Positions 34,480 through 43,243 of a stretch of 64,000 nucleotides of DNA are shown here, one piece after another. Origin of the DNA: a candidate division BRC1 bacterium HGW-BRC1-1 (GTDB lineage Bacteria; Sumerlaeota; Sumerlaeia; Sumerlaeales; Sumerlaeaceae); the NCBI GenBank assembly GCA_002842095.1, contig PHCB01000002.1, positions 124,001 to 188,000 of the forward strand, written 5' to 3'. Below the pieces are notes generated by a model. The model made no database searches and was not told the DNA's origin. It was given only the letters and a program-made list of their open reading frames with translations. How positions within the stretch are numbered: the first letter of the stretch is position 1; every line of letters begins with the position of its first letter. The position numbers were made by a program, and so were the translations under genes.

Positions 34480-35888
34480 TGACGGAGTCGCAATGGCAGG
34501 CGGACGGTTTTGCGATTCTCTGCAACACGCAAGGGGTCGTTCTGGACGTGCCCTATCAGACGCTGCCAATAGACCGTCAGTTAGTTCCCGGTGTTTCATT
34601 TGCCTTTTTGTTCCACGAGAACAGTATCGAGAAGGCGGTTCGTTTCCTCGCAAGCGCCCGCGAGCAGGACGTCTCCGAACACTGCTCGCTTAACATTTCG
34701 CTCGCTGGCAACGTTCTGCCTGTTTTCGTCAGCTCGCACCGAACACCAGAAGGGCTGAGAATAATGGGTGCGTTGTCAGAGCCGTCGCTGATAAGACTCT
34801 GTTCTACTTTACCGGAGAGCGCGCCGGGCCTTCTGCCTTTAAGCGCCGCCCCTTTGCTCGAGAATCAGGACCCACCCGCCGCGATTACCCCGCCTTTGGA
34901 TGCCGACTTGTTCGAGGAATTCTCTCGCCTCAACAACGAGTTCGCCAATGCACAACGCGAACTGGCCAAGGCTAATGCGGAAATCAACGCTCAGCGCGAG
35001 TGGCTGCAAGGCACATTGCGGAGCATCACGGACGCAGTCGTCGCCACAGACCAGACGGGCCGTATCAAGTTCATAAACCCGACGGCACAGAAACTTACCC
35101 AATGGACAGAAGACCAAGCAATTGGACTCCCATTGCATGATGTCTTTATGATCCTGACCGACGACACACGCGAAGCCGTCGAAGATCCGATTGAGGCCAT
35201 GAGAGTGTCCACCGGACAAACAGGCATCGGAGAGAATACCTACATCCTGGTCGCCCATGATGCGAGTGAGCTTCAGATCGAATGCACAACGGCTGTCATC
35301 GCCGGCCTGTCTGGTAGGCGTGAAGATCTGATTGGAATGGTTGTCGTGTTCCGCGACATCAGTGAGCGCAAACGCACGGAACAAGCCTTGAAAGCGTCGG
35401 CCCTGGTGGACGAACTCACAGGTCTCTACAATCGCCGAGGATTCATGGCACTGGCCGAGCAGCAGATGAGAGTTGCTCAACGGTTTGCCAATGAAGTCAC
35501 CGTCTTCTTTGCCGACCTCGACGGGCTGAAACGGATCAACGACACCCTCGGTCATCAAAGCGGAGACGAGGCGATCAGTGCTGCGGCGACGGTCATTCGT
35601 CGGTGCTTCCGCAAGTCTGACATCATTGCCCGTCTTGGCGGCGACGAGTTCGCAGTTCTTGCGGTGGAAAGCCGAAGAGAGAATAGCAGTCCGATAGGTT
35701 TGCGGTTACAGAGTCTTGTTGACGAGTGGAACGCTGAACCCGGAAGAGCGTTTGTCCTGTCAATTAGCCTCGGAACATCGCACAGTGACGCAAACCACCC
35801 GCTCACTCTTGATGAGATGCTGGAACAGGCGGATCAGCTCATGTATATCAACAAGAAGAAGAAGTATCGGGAAGTGTTGCCCCCCTGA
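34479..35888 (+). CDS. PAS-PAS-GGDEF diguanylate cyclase
   Basis: A 469-residue protein. Residues 1-100 form a PAS-like input domain, followed by a linker, a short coiled coil (about 145-175), a second PAS domain (TDAVVATDQTGRIKFINPTA), and a GGDEF domain from about 320. The active-site motif GGDEF is intact (387-391), and the inhibitory I-site RKSD (378-381) lies exactly five residues before it, so the enzyme should make c-di-GMP and be product-inhibited. There is no membrane segment. The start overlaps the stop of the B12-binding protein by one base; that partner is the likely signal input. Confidence 0.93.
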   Translation: MTESQWQADGFAILCNTQGVVLDVPYQTLPIDRQLVPGVSFAFLFHENSIEKAVRFLASAREQDVSEHCSLNISLAGNVLPVFVSSHRTPEGLRIMGALSEPSLIRLCSTLPESAPGLLPLSAAPLLENQDPPAAITPPLDADLFEEFSRLNNEFANAQRELAKANAEINAQREWLQGTLRSITDAVVATDQTGRIKFINPTAQKLTQWTEDQAIGLPLHDVFMILTDDTREAVEDPIEAMRVSTGQTGIGENTYILVAHDASELQIECTTAVIAGLSGRREDLIGMVVVFRDISERKRTEQALKASALVDELTGLYNRRGFMALAEQQMRVAQRFANEVTVFFADLDGLKRINDTLGHQSGDEAISAAATVIRRCFRKSDIIARLGGDEFAVLAVESRRENSSPIGLRLQSLVDEWNAEPGRAFVLSISLGTSHSDANHPLTLDEMLEQADQLMYINKKKKYREVLPP

Positions 35889-35941
35889 CCAGCTTTGTAA
35901 TCGCCGCGAAGTAAACCCCTCCTGTCAGATTTTTACAGGAG

Positions 35942-35961
35942 CGGGGACATTCCTGCCCCCG
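35942..35961. repeat. Imperfect CGGGGGCA-type hairpin repeat
   Basis: CGGGGACATTCCTGCCCCCG, one mismatch from the perfect palindrome at 24847, preceded by ACAGGAG as in the other copies. It lies 54 bp after the diguanylate cyclase and could act as its terminator hairpin, though no T tract follows. Confidence 0.6.
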
Positions 35962-36083
35962 AGCAGCATTACATCGCTATTGAATCGCCTTCTCTTTTTT
36001 TCCTGTGGACCTCGTACAAATAGTACGGTCCGGGTTCCCACGACTCCTTCTCTTCGGCTTCACGGGCGCTCTAATCTCCGCTT

Positions 36084-36836
36084 CTATTCCGTTGAGCCTT
36101 GGCTGTCGGGCGTGGTGCTGTCCCGTGGTGGCCGGTGTGAGGTCGATTGTGCATGTGTCAGCCAAAACCCGTAAAGTCCCGGCACGACCAGTATCCCAAA
36201 GGTGAGTAGTAAGACCGTATTCATAGTGTGCCAATACCGCCACAAGTAGGGCTGGAACAGTATGAATCTGGAATAGTATGCAGGCACGACAAGGGAGACG
36301 ACAAAAGCCCAATTCAGAGGGCTTCTCATCCATTTTGTCTCCATTGGATTCGCCTTCCACATCCAGATGACTACGGATGGGAGAAGAACCCATAAGCCAC
36401 AACACAAGGCGAGACCCAGAAAACGACGGTTTGTCATGCCCATGGAGAGAACGTACTGAACAAGAAGAAATGTTGGCACCAGAAGTTCAATCAACACCAG
36501 CGCAAAGAGGAGTATTGCTCCAGTGTTCACCCAGCGCCGCATAGTACGGTGGCCAATGTCCACAGCCGCGTGCAACAGCATGACCAAGGTGCAGGCAAGG
36601 CACGACATGATGGAGGTCGCCAGAAAGGACTTCCCCACCGTTGGCTGGTCCAGGGCAAGACCCGCATGCCGAATGTTGAATTGCTCGCTTAACCATGCGC
36701 CGCTGAACGTGAACTTGATGGCTGCAAACGGTGGAGAGTACGACATCCAATTGGTGGTAATGTAAACAAACTCGGCGAACACCAGGGCTAACAGTACCCA
36801 CGTACAGATCCTATGAGCGCGACTCAGTGTTTTCAT
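36084..36836 (-). CDS. Polytopic membrane protein, unknown
   Basis: A 250-residue protein with about six hydrophobic segments (for example TWVLLALVFAEFVYITT near the start and FVVSLVVPAYYSRFILF later) and a polar Ser/Thr-rich tail. I recognise no family. It is followed on the same strand, 43 bp upstream, by another small membrane protein gene, and both may form one unit. Its start is near ATG 36836 with a weak ribosome-binding site. Confidence 0.6.
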   Translation of the reverse strand: MKTLSRAHRICTWVLLALVFAEFVYITTNWMSYSPPFAAIKFTFSGAWLSEQFNIRHAGLALDQPTVGKSFLATSIMSCLACTLVMLLHAAVDIGHRTMRRWVNTGAILLFALVLIELLVPTFLLVQYVLSMGMTNRRFLGLALCCGLWVLLPSVVIWMWKANPMETKWMRSPLNWAFVVSLVVPAYYSRFILFQPYLWRYWHTMNTVLLLTFGILVVPGLYGFWLTHAQSTSHRPPRDSTTPDSQGSTE

Positions 36837-36879
36837 TCTTTTCTTTTCCTTATCGTCATGATTTCCCTCTGCGGGACGG

Positions 36880-37344
36880 TCAGGTTGACGGTTCGTCTGA
36901 TCTGTTCTTCTTCATTGCTGTGGCAGTTCCCTTGATGATGAACGCCATCAGAATGGAAAGGTACAGTCCGTTGTTGCAAGCGGCAGCCACGTACGCGGTG
37001 ATCGAACCGTTCTTCGCGATGGCGCGATCCAGCGTGGGGTATTGGAGCCGGCTCAGAAGAAGGACAGCAACGAAGCACACGCCAAATAGCGTCCCCCACA
37101 CCCGCCCGGACACGCGCAGTTTGTCCATCAAAAATCCCACGAGCGCGAGACTGCCAACTCCCGTCACCATGATGATCCAGAGGACATCGCGGAGATGACC
37201 GATGTTGTGCATGAAATAACAGACCCATGAACCGGCGATCGTACTGATCACGAAGAGAGCGTACTCATCACCCGGATGGAAGTAGGACGTAATAGCCGCA
37301 ATCGCCCAGATGATCGGCAATATTATAACATAGAATAGCCTCAT
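36880..37344 (-). CDS. Polytopic membrane protein, unknown
   Basis: A 154-residue protein with five hydrophobic segments beginning MRLFYVIILPIIWAIAAIT. The ribosome-binding site AAGGAGATAAGAAG directly precedes the ATG at 37344, so the upstream ATG at 37362, which lies inside that sequence, is rejected. It is probably co-transcribed with the membrane protein downstream at 36084. No family is recognised. Confidence 0.65.
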   Translation of the reverse strand: MRLFYVIILPIIWAIAAITSYFHPGDEYALFVISTIAGSWVCYFMHNIGHLRDVLWIIMVTGVGSLALVGFLMDKLRVSGRVWGTLFGVCFVAVLLLSRLQYPTLDRAIAKNGSITAYVAAACNNGLYLSILMAFIIKGTATAMKKNRSDEPST

Positions 37345-37427
37345 CTTCTTATCTCCTTCCATGTCGAACGTCGCAAATCAGCGGCGCGCTTTAGCGTGTA
37401 CGCTGTATTTGTCTTGTTCGCGATCTG

Positions 37428-37628
37428 CTAATCTGTGATTTCCCGTTCCAGTAGCAGGTTGATTCCGCCATTCCAAGAGGCGATCGTCCGCAGGCTGAAG
37501 TCCCCGTAGATACGATTCACACGCCAGCCATCACTCCCGAACTGGTTTAGGCTGTCCATCAACTGTTCTTCCTTTGACTGGCCAGTCTCTAGTTTCAGAT
37601 AATGAGTCTTGTACTCGTACTTCTTCAT
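37428..37628 (-). CDS. Small DUF4177-like protein
   Basis: A 66-residue protein, MKKYEYKTHYLKLETG..., with LMDSLNQFGSDGWRVNRIYG. The K-Y/W-E-Y-K start and the LNxxGxxGWxxV segment are the two marks of DUF4177, a small beta/alpha protein of unknown function found as a lone domain. A consensus AAGGAGAATCG precedes the ATG at 37628. The longer frame to 37697 has no such signal. Confidence 0.75.
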   Translation of the reverse strand: MKKYEYKTHYLKLETGQSKEEQLMDSLNQFGSDGWRVNRIYGDFSLRTIASWNGGINLLLEREITD

Positions 37629-37808
37629 TCGATTCTCCTTCTCGCGAACAGTATTATTGAGCCTACTTCGTGCCGATGGCACTCTTCCTGCTGGCACGCT
37701 GAGAAGTATTCACCTAATTATCGGCAGTCAAGGAGGAACCCCCCTATCCTTTCAACGTTTATCCATGTTATGTGCATCTCTTGTTACTGTTCCAGTCGGC
37801 TTTGCTCG

Positions 37809-38474
37809 TTATTTTGGAAGTGACCGCCCCCCGGCCGACGCGGGCGGTTTCACGCTGATCACGATGCCCTGGTTCTCTTTGTCCCCGGCGCGGGGGAAGT
37901 CCGACGCTTTGATGGTTATCGGGGCTGATGCACTCCTCGGTTTGCGTGGCGTTTGGATTGGCGTTCGGGTCGGCGGTAGATCCCAGGTGCCGTAGCGGGG
38001 GGCGTTGGAAGTTCGTGCGGGGCGGAACATCCACGCCAGGCTACCGGATTTCCATTGCCCGACCTGCGTGCCCGCCCAGCCCAGCGCGCCCACGTTGATG
38101 GCGACGATGCACCAGAAGGTAAACTGGTAAGCGGCCTTGCGGTTCTTGTGCCGAAATTGCCACTGCGCTACCAGCGCGCCGGGCCATCCGCCGAGCAGTT
38201 CCAGCAGGTGAAGGAAGCTCTCCCGGGTGCGCCATTGTTTGGCAATGGCGCTTTCCTTATCCGCCTTATACGCAGAATATGCGATGACGCTCGCAACCGC
38301 GTAGACCGCCAGCACGAAGAACGGGATGAGTCCGCTGAATGCCGCAAAGGTGATCGCGCCAAAAAATCCCGCCGCCACACAGACGCTGGCGTAAAACGCC
38401 GGACGTTTGCGCCGCACCGCGCGATTGCCCGCCCCCGAACGCGGCCGTACCGGTTTCTTCGAGACAGATCCCAT
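37809..38474 (-). CDS. DUF1294 family membrane protein
   Basis: A 221-residue protein. A basic N-terminus precedes helices near residues 28-48 and 52-70. The DUF1294 core follows: ESFLHLLELLGGWPGALVAQ, then FRHKNRKAAYQFTFW and a further helix. The C-terminal 70 residues are low-complexity and Pro/Arg/Ser-rich. The function of the family is unknown. It stands alone, with a heptamer hairpin repeat immediately upstream of the start at 38474. Confidence 0.8.
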   Translation of the reverse strand: MGSVSKKPVRPRSGAGNRAVRRKRPAFYASVCVAAGFFGAITFAAFSGLIPFFVLAVYAVASVIAYSAYKADKESAIAKQWRTRESFLHLLELLGGWPGALVAQWQFRHKNRKAAYQFTFWCIVAINVGALGWAGTQVGQWKSGSLAWMFRPARTSNAPRYGTWDLPPTRTPIQTPRKPRSASAPITIKASDFPRAGDKENQGIVISVKPPASAGGRSLPK

Positions 38475-38555
38475 TGAATTACGAATTACGAATTATGAAT
38501 TACGAATGGAAGCAGAAAAGATGTGGAAATTCCTAATTCCTAATTCGTAATTCTA
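38475..38555. repeat. Heptamer hairpin repeat with both arms
   Basis: The left arm has four tandem units, GAATTACGAATTACGAATTA then TGAATTACGAATGGAA (38475-38509). After about 20 bp the right arm TTCCTAATTCCTAATTCG continues into TAATTCT (38530-38555). The arms are complementary, so the whole forms a long AT-rich hairpin like the one at 31978. Confidence 0.8.
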
Positions 38556-38642
38556 AAATATATCGGCCGGTTTGCGGGGCTTGCTTGGGCAGCGCCCTTA
38601 TCCCATGACGCACCGAGCAAGCGGATCATAAAGGGAGACTCA

Positions 38643-39227
38643 GTGATCGAGATATTTCAAGTGGAAGCCGCCTTGTCCGTTGTCTTTGGCACCGATCCTG
38701 TCGCGGTTCGAGACACTGACTATCGGATCGTCGGCACTGCGGCTGCGCTGATTCATGGTGTGCAGTTGCCTGTCGGGGATATCGATGTGCTCGTGAGAGA
38801 GCGAGCAGGTGTCGACGCCTTCAGCGCCGCACTGTCTGGCTGGAAATCCTTGTTGCCGCTGAGATACCTCGAAGACTCCCGACAATATTGTGCATCATAT
38901 GAAGTCAATGGTGTCGAAGTCCAGTTCAGTACCGTTGAGTGGGACAACGAGTCGGATACGGGTGAATGCACCGGCCCCGGTCCCTGGACCCACTACTCTC
39001 TGGTGACCTGCGGATCGATACAGGTCCCTGTCGTAAATCTTGAGCTTCGCTTGCTCACCGAACTGGCACGTGGACGCGCAGATCGTTATGTCCCGATTTG
39101 GGAGTTCATCCAACCGCGAGGATATGACCGCGACTTGGTGGCACGCGGCCTCAAGGAGAGAGGAATCACCGAGGCCGCGCAGATGGACCTCGCCCTGCTA
39201 CGAGATTCCGGCGCCGGCGGGTCATGA
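38643..39227 (+). CDS. Nucleotidyltransferase-superfamily protein
   Basis: A 194-residue protein starting at GTG. Residues 20-50 read DTDYRIVGTAAALIHGVQLP then GDIDVLVRERAG, the pattern G-S/T-x-A-x-x-x-x-G followed by D-I-D of nucleotidyltransferase folds such as AbiEii-, MNT- and aminoglycoside-related proteins. The C-terminal domain is helical. It lacks an adjacent partner (AbiEi, HEPN), so it is probably a stand-alone gene. Activity on tRNA, nucleotides or an antibiotic cannot be decided from sequence. Confidence 0.65.
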   Translation: MIEIFQVEAALSVVFGTDPVAVRDTDYRIVGTAAALIHGVQLPVGDIDVLVRERAGVDAFSAALSGWKSLLPLRYLEDSRQYCASYEVNGVEVQFSTVEWDNESDTGECTGPGPWTHYSLVTCGSIQVPVVNLELRLLTELARGRADRYVPIWEFIQPRGYDRDLVARGLKERGITEAAQMDLALLRDSGAGGS

Positions 39228-39479
39228 CGAGCGACTTGTGGTATGCCAAGGAAAATGCACCATACGTGGGGAGCAGTCATTATGTCGCAAGATAGGCACA
39301 CCCGTTGCACGCCATGAGAGCATAGCAACAGCTTGCACCCGACTTGTTTCGTCCGCAGGTGAACCCGACGATAGGCCTCTCGCACCGGGTTTTAATGCGC
39401 CTGTCCTCGAAATCGAATAAGTTGCAGCCAGTCTGCGGACCTCGTTCAGGTGCCAGCACGCGGGGTCTGCAAAGGAAAA

Positions 39480-39527
39480 GGGCGTGCGCTACAGGCGGAA
39501 ATGGTTTCCCGTCGCCTGCACACGCCC
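39480..39527 (-). terminator. Rho-independent terminator for the small secreted protein gene
   Basis: GGGCGTG (39480-39486) pairs with CACGCCC (39521-39527), with a further CAGGCG/CGCCTG stem inside. Read on the minus strand it ends CACGCCCTTTTCCTTT. It lies 42 bp after the stop of the gene at 39569. Confidence 0.8.
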
Positions 39528-39568
39528 TTCTGGCGCTTGACCCTTGGCGTGTGGTGCCTGCGCCCGGA

Positions 39569-39757
39569 TCAGTCTCCGGCGACCAACAGCCAGAGCAGGT
39601 CGAGCAGGGATTCCGGCTCCTGGAACGGAGGGGGATCCTCAACCTGAACCTGATTCACGCCACCCTGACCCTTCTCGCCGCGGACCTTGTCGCCTCCTGC
39701 ATATGCGGTACCCACGACCAGCGTGAGAATCGCAAGGAACATCAACAGCTTCTTCAT
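39569..39757 (-). CDS. Small secreted protein
   Basis: A 62-residue protein. The signal peptide MKKLLMFLAILTLVVGTAYA ends at a canonical A-x-A site, and the mature part is about 42 residues (GGDKVRGEKGQGG at its start, then an acidic/Pro segment and a hydrophobic end LLDLLWLLVAGD). A perfect AAGGAGG lies 8 bp before the ATG, and a strong terminator follows. It is thus a self-contained, well-expressed unit. I recognise no family. A small amphipathic peptide, toxin or envelope protein are all possible. Confidence 0.8.
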   Translation of the reverse strand: MKKLLMFLAILTLVVGTAYAGGDKVRGEKGQGGVNQVQVEDPPPFQEPESLLDLLWLLVAGD

Positions 39758-40022
39758 GGCGATGCCTCCTTAGGCTTGATAAGGAAAGTATGGTTCACCG
39801 TAAAGGTAATTGTCACACGAAATAGGTCGGTTGATTTAACGGCCTGTTCACTCGATCCAGCACAACCAAAGACCGATGTGCCACTCAATAGGGTCCGGTT
39901 TGTTATCATTAAACCGCGCCTTAACTTAAGTCATATCAGTTTAATACAAAACTAATGAGAATGTTTAACTTAACTCGATTAATCTGCGAATAGGCATTCC
40001 GTCGTACAGTAAGCTCGGTCCA

Positions 40023-40334
40023 ATGGAAAGACGTAGAAAACCGTTCTTCAGGTACTGGGTGCGCACCGTGGCAGTTGTGGCGCTGGCCCTGTGGTTTGTT
40101 GTGCTTGGACTCGGCATTGCTCACGAATTCCTGCACCCGCACGAAGAGTCGCCATGTCAGTTGATTCAGTGCCTGGCGGCACCCGCTCTTCCGGTCATCT
40201 CGCCCGCAACCACACCAGTGCTCGTTGTCGTTTCTTTCCAGCCTTGTGCGGATCGGCCTGCAGGTCCATTTGTTGACGCACCAGCAACGCCTCACGAGCC
40301 GCGTGGACCTCCTGACTCTCTCGTGAGCATCTGA
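40023..40334 (+). CDS. Small single-helix membrane protein with His/Cys segment
   Basis: A 103-residue protein. A basic N-terminus (MERRRKPFF) precedes a helix at residues 15-35, then HEFLHPHEESPCQLIQC, which has three histidines and two cysteines in 17 residues. A Pro/Ala-rich tail follows. The layout resembles DUF2946-like proteins, small metal-related membrane proteins with a His-then-CxxC segment, but the spacing here is CxxxxxC. It is 111 bp before the prepilin gene on the same strand, perhaps co-transcribed. Confidence 0.5.
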   Translation: MERRRKPFFRYWVRTVAVVALALWFVVLGLGIAHEFLHPHEESPCQLIQCLAAPALPVISPATTPVLVVVSFQPCADRPAGPFVDAPATPHEPRGPPDSLVSI

Positions 40335-40445
40335 TCCGATGGGCGCACCATGCGCCCCGGCTCTTCCCCCCTCATCGTTATTCGTAAAGTCCGGTGTCAG
40401 TCTGCAGCCGCGACTTAGCTCATTGTGTCCTTCAGGAGAAGAAAT

Positions 40446-41114
40446 ATGAAGAATCGTGCATTCACGCTTATAGAATTGCTCATCGTAGTTGCCATTATTG
40501 CCATCCTCGCCGCCATTGCAGTTCCCAACTTCCTCGAAGCCCAGGTCCGATCCAAGGTTTCACGCGTCCGTGCTGATATGCGTTCCATCGCAACAGCTGT
40601 TGAGTCCTATGCGGTGGACAACAACAAGTACCCAATTTATCTGAATTCCCATGACGCCGAATATCCCAACTACGATTACACCACACCGGGCGCTCTGCAG
40701 GATGGCTGCTACGAACGCAACCTGCCCTACCTGATCACCACCCCCATTGCTTACATGACGGGTTTGCTGGTCGATCCGTTCCCGAACATGCACGGGGATG
40801 ATGATGGCGCCGAGAGGGTGGCGCACACGTACCACTATTCTAATGACCAGAACAATCAGTCAATGCCGTCGACCCCCCCGGGCCTCACGCAGTTCCCGGT
40901 TCGTGCATTGTACACCCAACTCGCGTTGTCTAACAACAATCCACCGAACTGGTATGCCAACGGCTCTGCGATCTGGACGATAGTCAGCCACGGTCCTGAC
41001 CTGACACATAATAACTACTTCGATGGTGTGGATCCGCGGACGTATGATCCGACGAATGGAACCATCAGTTCGGGAGACCTGTACATTTTTGGACCCGGGC
41101 TTGGAAGCAGATGA
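40446..41114 (+). CDS. GspG-like prepilin
   Basis: A 222-residue type II secretion/type IV pilin-like precursor. MKNRA is followed by FTLIELLIVVAIIAILAAIA, the prepilin peptidase site (A/F rather than the commoner G/F) with Glu at mature position 5. The hydrophobic stalk leads to VPNFLEAQVRSKVSRVRADM, and the globular end has TYDPTNGTISSGDLY. A good ribosome-binding site lies before ATG 40446, so the extra codons from 40425 are ignored. It is an isolated pilin with no secretion-system genes near it. Confidence 0.9.
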   Translation: MKNRAFTLIELLIVVAIIAILAAIAVPNFLEAQVRSKVSRVRADMRSIATAVESYAVDNNKYPIYLNSHDAEYPNYDYTTPGALQDGCYERNLPYLITTPIAYMTGLLVDPFPNMHGDDDGAERVAHTYHYSNDQNNQSMPSTPPGLTQFPVRALYTQLALSNNNPPNWYANGSAIWTIVSHGPDLTHNNYFDGVDPRTYDPTNGTISSGDLYIFGPGLGSR

Positions 41115-41300
41115 CCTGACAATAATCAGGAAGCAGGGCGTAACCCTGTTCCAAGCGCAGCAGTAAGTGGAGAAATGGGCAAGAGTACCGTATCTTGAGC
41201 CGGACCCCGGCACCACGGTGATTCTGGTATTTGCCCGATAAATTCCGGCAGCACGGGACCCTCACAGCAGGTCCCGCGCTGTCGGTTTATTTGCGTCAGC

Positions 41301-42506
41301 CTATTCATGCCTGAGCGCGTCAATCGGATTCAATCGTGATGCCTTGCGTGCGGGCACGTATCCGAAGCCCACTCCCACAGCCCCCGAGAACAGAATGGCA
41401 ATCACGACGATGTCAGGTTTCAAACCGAAGGGCATCCCAAATGCAATGGCGCCCCCGAATGAAAGCGCGATTCCCAGGAGAATTCCGATCATTCCGCCGA
41501 ACACTGACAGTGTGACGGCTTCGACGAGAAACTGGAGGAGCACCTCTCTTTCGCGTGCACCGATGGACAGTCGAATGCCGATTTCGCGTGTTCGCTCGGT
41601 AACAGAAACGAGCATTATGTTCATGATCCCGATCCCGCCCACGATCAGGCTCACACCCGCAATGGCGCCTAAAAGGGCGGTGAGGACGGTGGTCACATTC
41701 GTCAGCATCGTCCCCATTTCCTTCATGTCCTCCACCGAGAAATCATCCACCTGGCCCGCCGCGATGTGCCGCCGCTCGCGCATCAGCGCCTCCACCTGAC
41801 CCTTTGCGAGCGCGGTTTTCGCGCTCGTCAGCGCGCTGACGAGGATGGAGTTGATATCCGTGTTGCCGGCGATTCGCCGCTGAAACGTTACGACCGGGAT
41901 GACAACCAAATCGTCCTGGTCGGGCCCCATGGCGGCCTTTCCCTTCGACGCGGTAAGTCCGGTGACCGTAAAGGTGATTGTTCCTATTCGCACCGTGGAG
42001 CCGACGGGGTCCTGCTGACCGAACAGTTCGCGCCTGACCGTCTCGCCGATCACGCATACGGGCAGTCCGGCCTGCAACTGTGTCTCGGTAAAGCCTTCTC
42101 CTTGCGCGAATTTGTAGCCGCGTACCTCGAAGAACTCGTTGGTGCTGCCCTGGATCGTCGTGTTCCAGTTGCTGTTGCCGCAGACGACGAGCGCACTGCT
42201 ACTCGCTGTGGGCGCAACCTTGTCGACCGCCCCCGATTCTCGTTCGATGGCGACCACATCATTCATGGTAAAAGCGCTGGCCGTGGAGCTTACGGGGCCG
42301 TGGCGCTCCGCGCCGGGGGCGACGATCAGCAGGTTCGTCCCCATGCTCGCGATGTCTGCGGTGATGCGCGCGGTCACACTTCGCCCCAGCGTGACCATGG
42401 CGATTACGGACGCCACTCCAATCATAATTCCCAGGGTGGTGAGAATCGAGCGCATCGGGTTTCTCCGGATTTCGCGGAACGCCAGGATGATGGTTGCGCC
42501 GATCAT
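41301..42506 (-). CDS. MacB-type ABC transporter permease
   Basis: A 401-residue FtsX/MacB-family permease. There is one N-terminal helix (residues about 22-45), a large periplasmic domain (45-270) and three C-terminal helices with MRERRHIAAGQ before and GIGIMNIMLVSVTERTREIG after. MacB complexes move substrates across the periplasm using an adaptor and an outer-membrane channel. It lies last in a three-gene unit and overlaps the ATPase by 4 bp. No TolC-like channel gene is seen in the window. Confidence 0.9.
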   Translation of the reverse strand: MIGATIILAFREIRRNPMRSILTTLGIMIGVASVIAMVTLGRSVTARITADIASMGTNLLIVAPGAERHGPVSSTASAFTMNDVVAIERESGAVDKVAPTASSSALVVCGNSNWNTTIQGSTNEFFEVRGYKFAQGEGFTETQLQAGLPVCVIGETVRRELFGQQDPVGSTVRIGTITFTVTGLTASKGKAAMGPDQDDLVVIPVVTFQRRIAGNTDINSILVSALTSAKTALAKGQVEALMRERRHIAAGQVDDFSVEDMKEMGTMLTNVTTVLTALLGAIAGVSLIVGGIGIMNIMLVSVTERTREIGIRLSIGAREREVLLQFLVEAVTLSVFGGMIGILLGIALSFGGAIAFGMPFGLKPDIVVIAILFSGAVGVGFGYVPARKASRLNPIDALRHE

Positions 42507-43243
42507 GCCGCGCCCTCCCCCGTTTGTTCCCCTTGCCCGGTAAGCGTGTCACTCTCGATGACACCGTCATGGAAGCGCACAATGCGCCTCGCATAGTCCG
42601 CAATGTCCGCTTCGTGTGTCACAACCACGATCGTGATCCCTCGGCGGCGGTTCAGGTCAATCAGCAGTTGCATGGTGTCGCGCTTGCGCGCGGAGTCGAG
42701 GTTGCCTGTTGGCTCGTCGGCGAGCAGTAGAAGCGGGTTGGTGACGATCGCGCGCGCAATCGCCACACGCTGCTGCTGGCCGCCGGACAATTCGGCGGGC
42801 GTATGGTGTGCGCGTGCGCCCAGTCCAACTTCTTCCAGCGCTTGCAATGCGAGGAGTCGCCTTTCTGACAGTCCAACGTGCCGGTAAACCAGTGGCAGCT
42901 CAACATTTTCGATGGCGGAGGTCCGGGCGAGAAGGTTGAATCCCTGGAATACGAAGCCAAAATAGTGGCGTCGCAGCAGCGCCCGCTGGTCGCGCGTAAG
43001 CGAATGCACATCCACACCTTGAAAGAGGTAATTACCGGAGGTTGGGGCGTCGAGGCAGCCGAGCACGTTCAGGCAGGTGGACTTGCCGGAGCCGCTGGCC
43101 CCCACAATGGCCACAAACTCGCCGTGCTCAATGACAAGCTCGGTTCCGTCAAGAGCCCGCACCTCCGACTCGCCGGCGCCGTACACCTTGGACACGTGAC
43201 GCAATTCTACAAGCGGGGTAGCAGTCGTTTCCACAGGTTTCAT
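42503..43243 (-). CDS. ABC transporter ATP-binding protein (MacB/LolD type)
   Basis: A 246-residue ATPase with Walker A GASGSGKST, Q-loop FQGFNLLAR, signature ELSGGQQQRVAIARAI, and Walker B LLLADEPTGNLDS, the classic LolD/MacB form. It energises the permease encoded immediately downstream. Its ATG shares a base with the stop of the adaptor gene (TGATG). The frame upstream to 43378 overlaps the adaptor and is not used. Confidence 0.93.
   Translation of the reverse strand: MKPVETTATPLVELRHVSKVYGAGESEVRALDGTELVIEHGEFVAIVGASGSGKSTCLNVLGCLDAPTSGNYLFQGVDVHSLTRDQRALLRRHYFGFVFQGFNLLARTSAIENVELPLVYRHVGLSERRLLALQALEEVGLGARAHHTPAELSGGQQQRVAIARAIVTNPLLLLADEPTGNLDSARKRDTMQLLIDLNRRRGITIVVVTHEADIADYARRIVRFHDGVIESDTLTGQGEQTGEGAA

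Noticed and set aside
40340-40356. GGGCGCA/TGCGCCC hairpin as terminator before the prepilin gene
   Set aside because: It has no T tract and a loop of only three bases; it could equally be chance.
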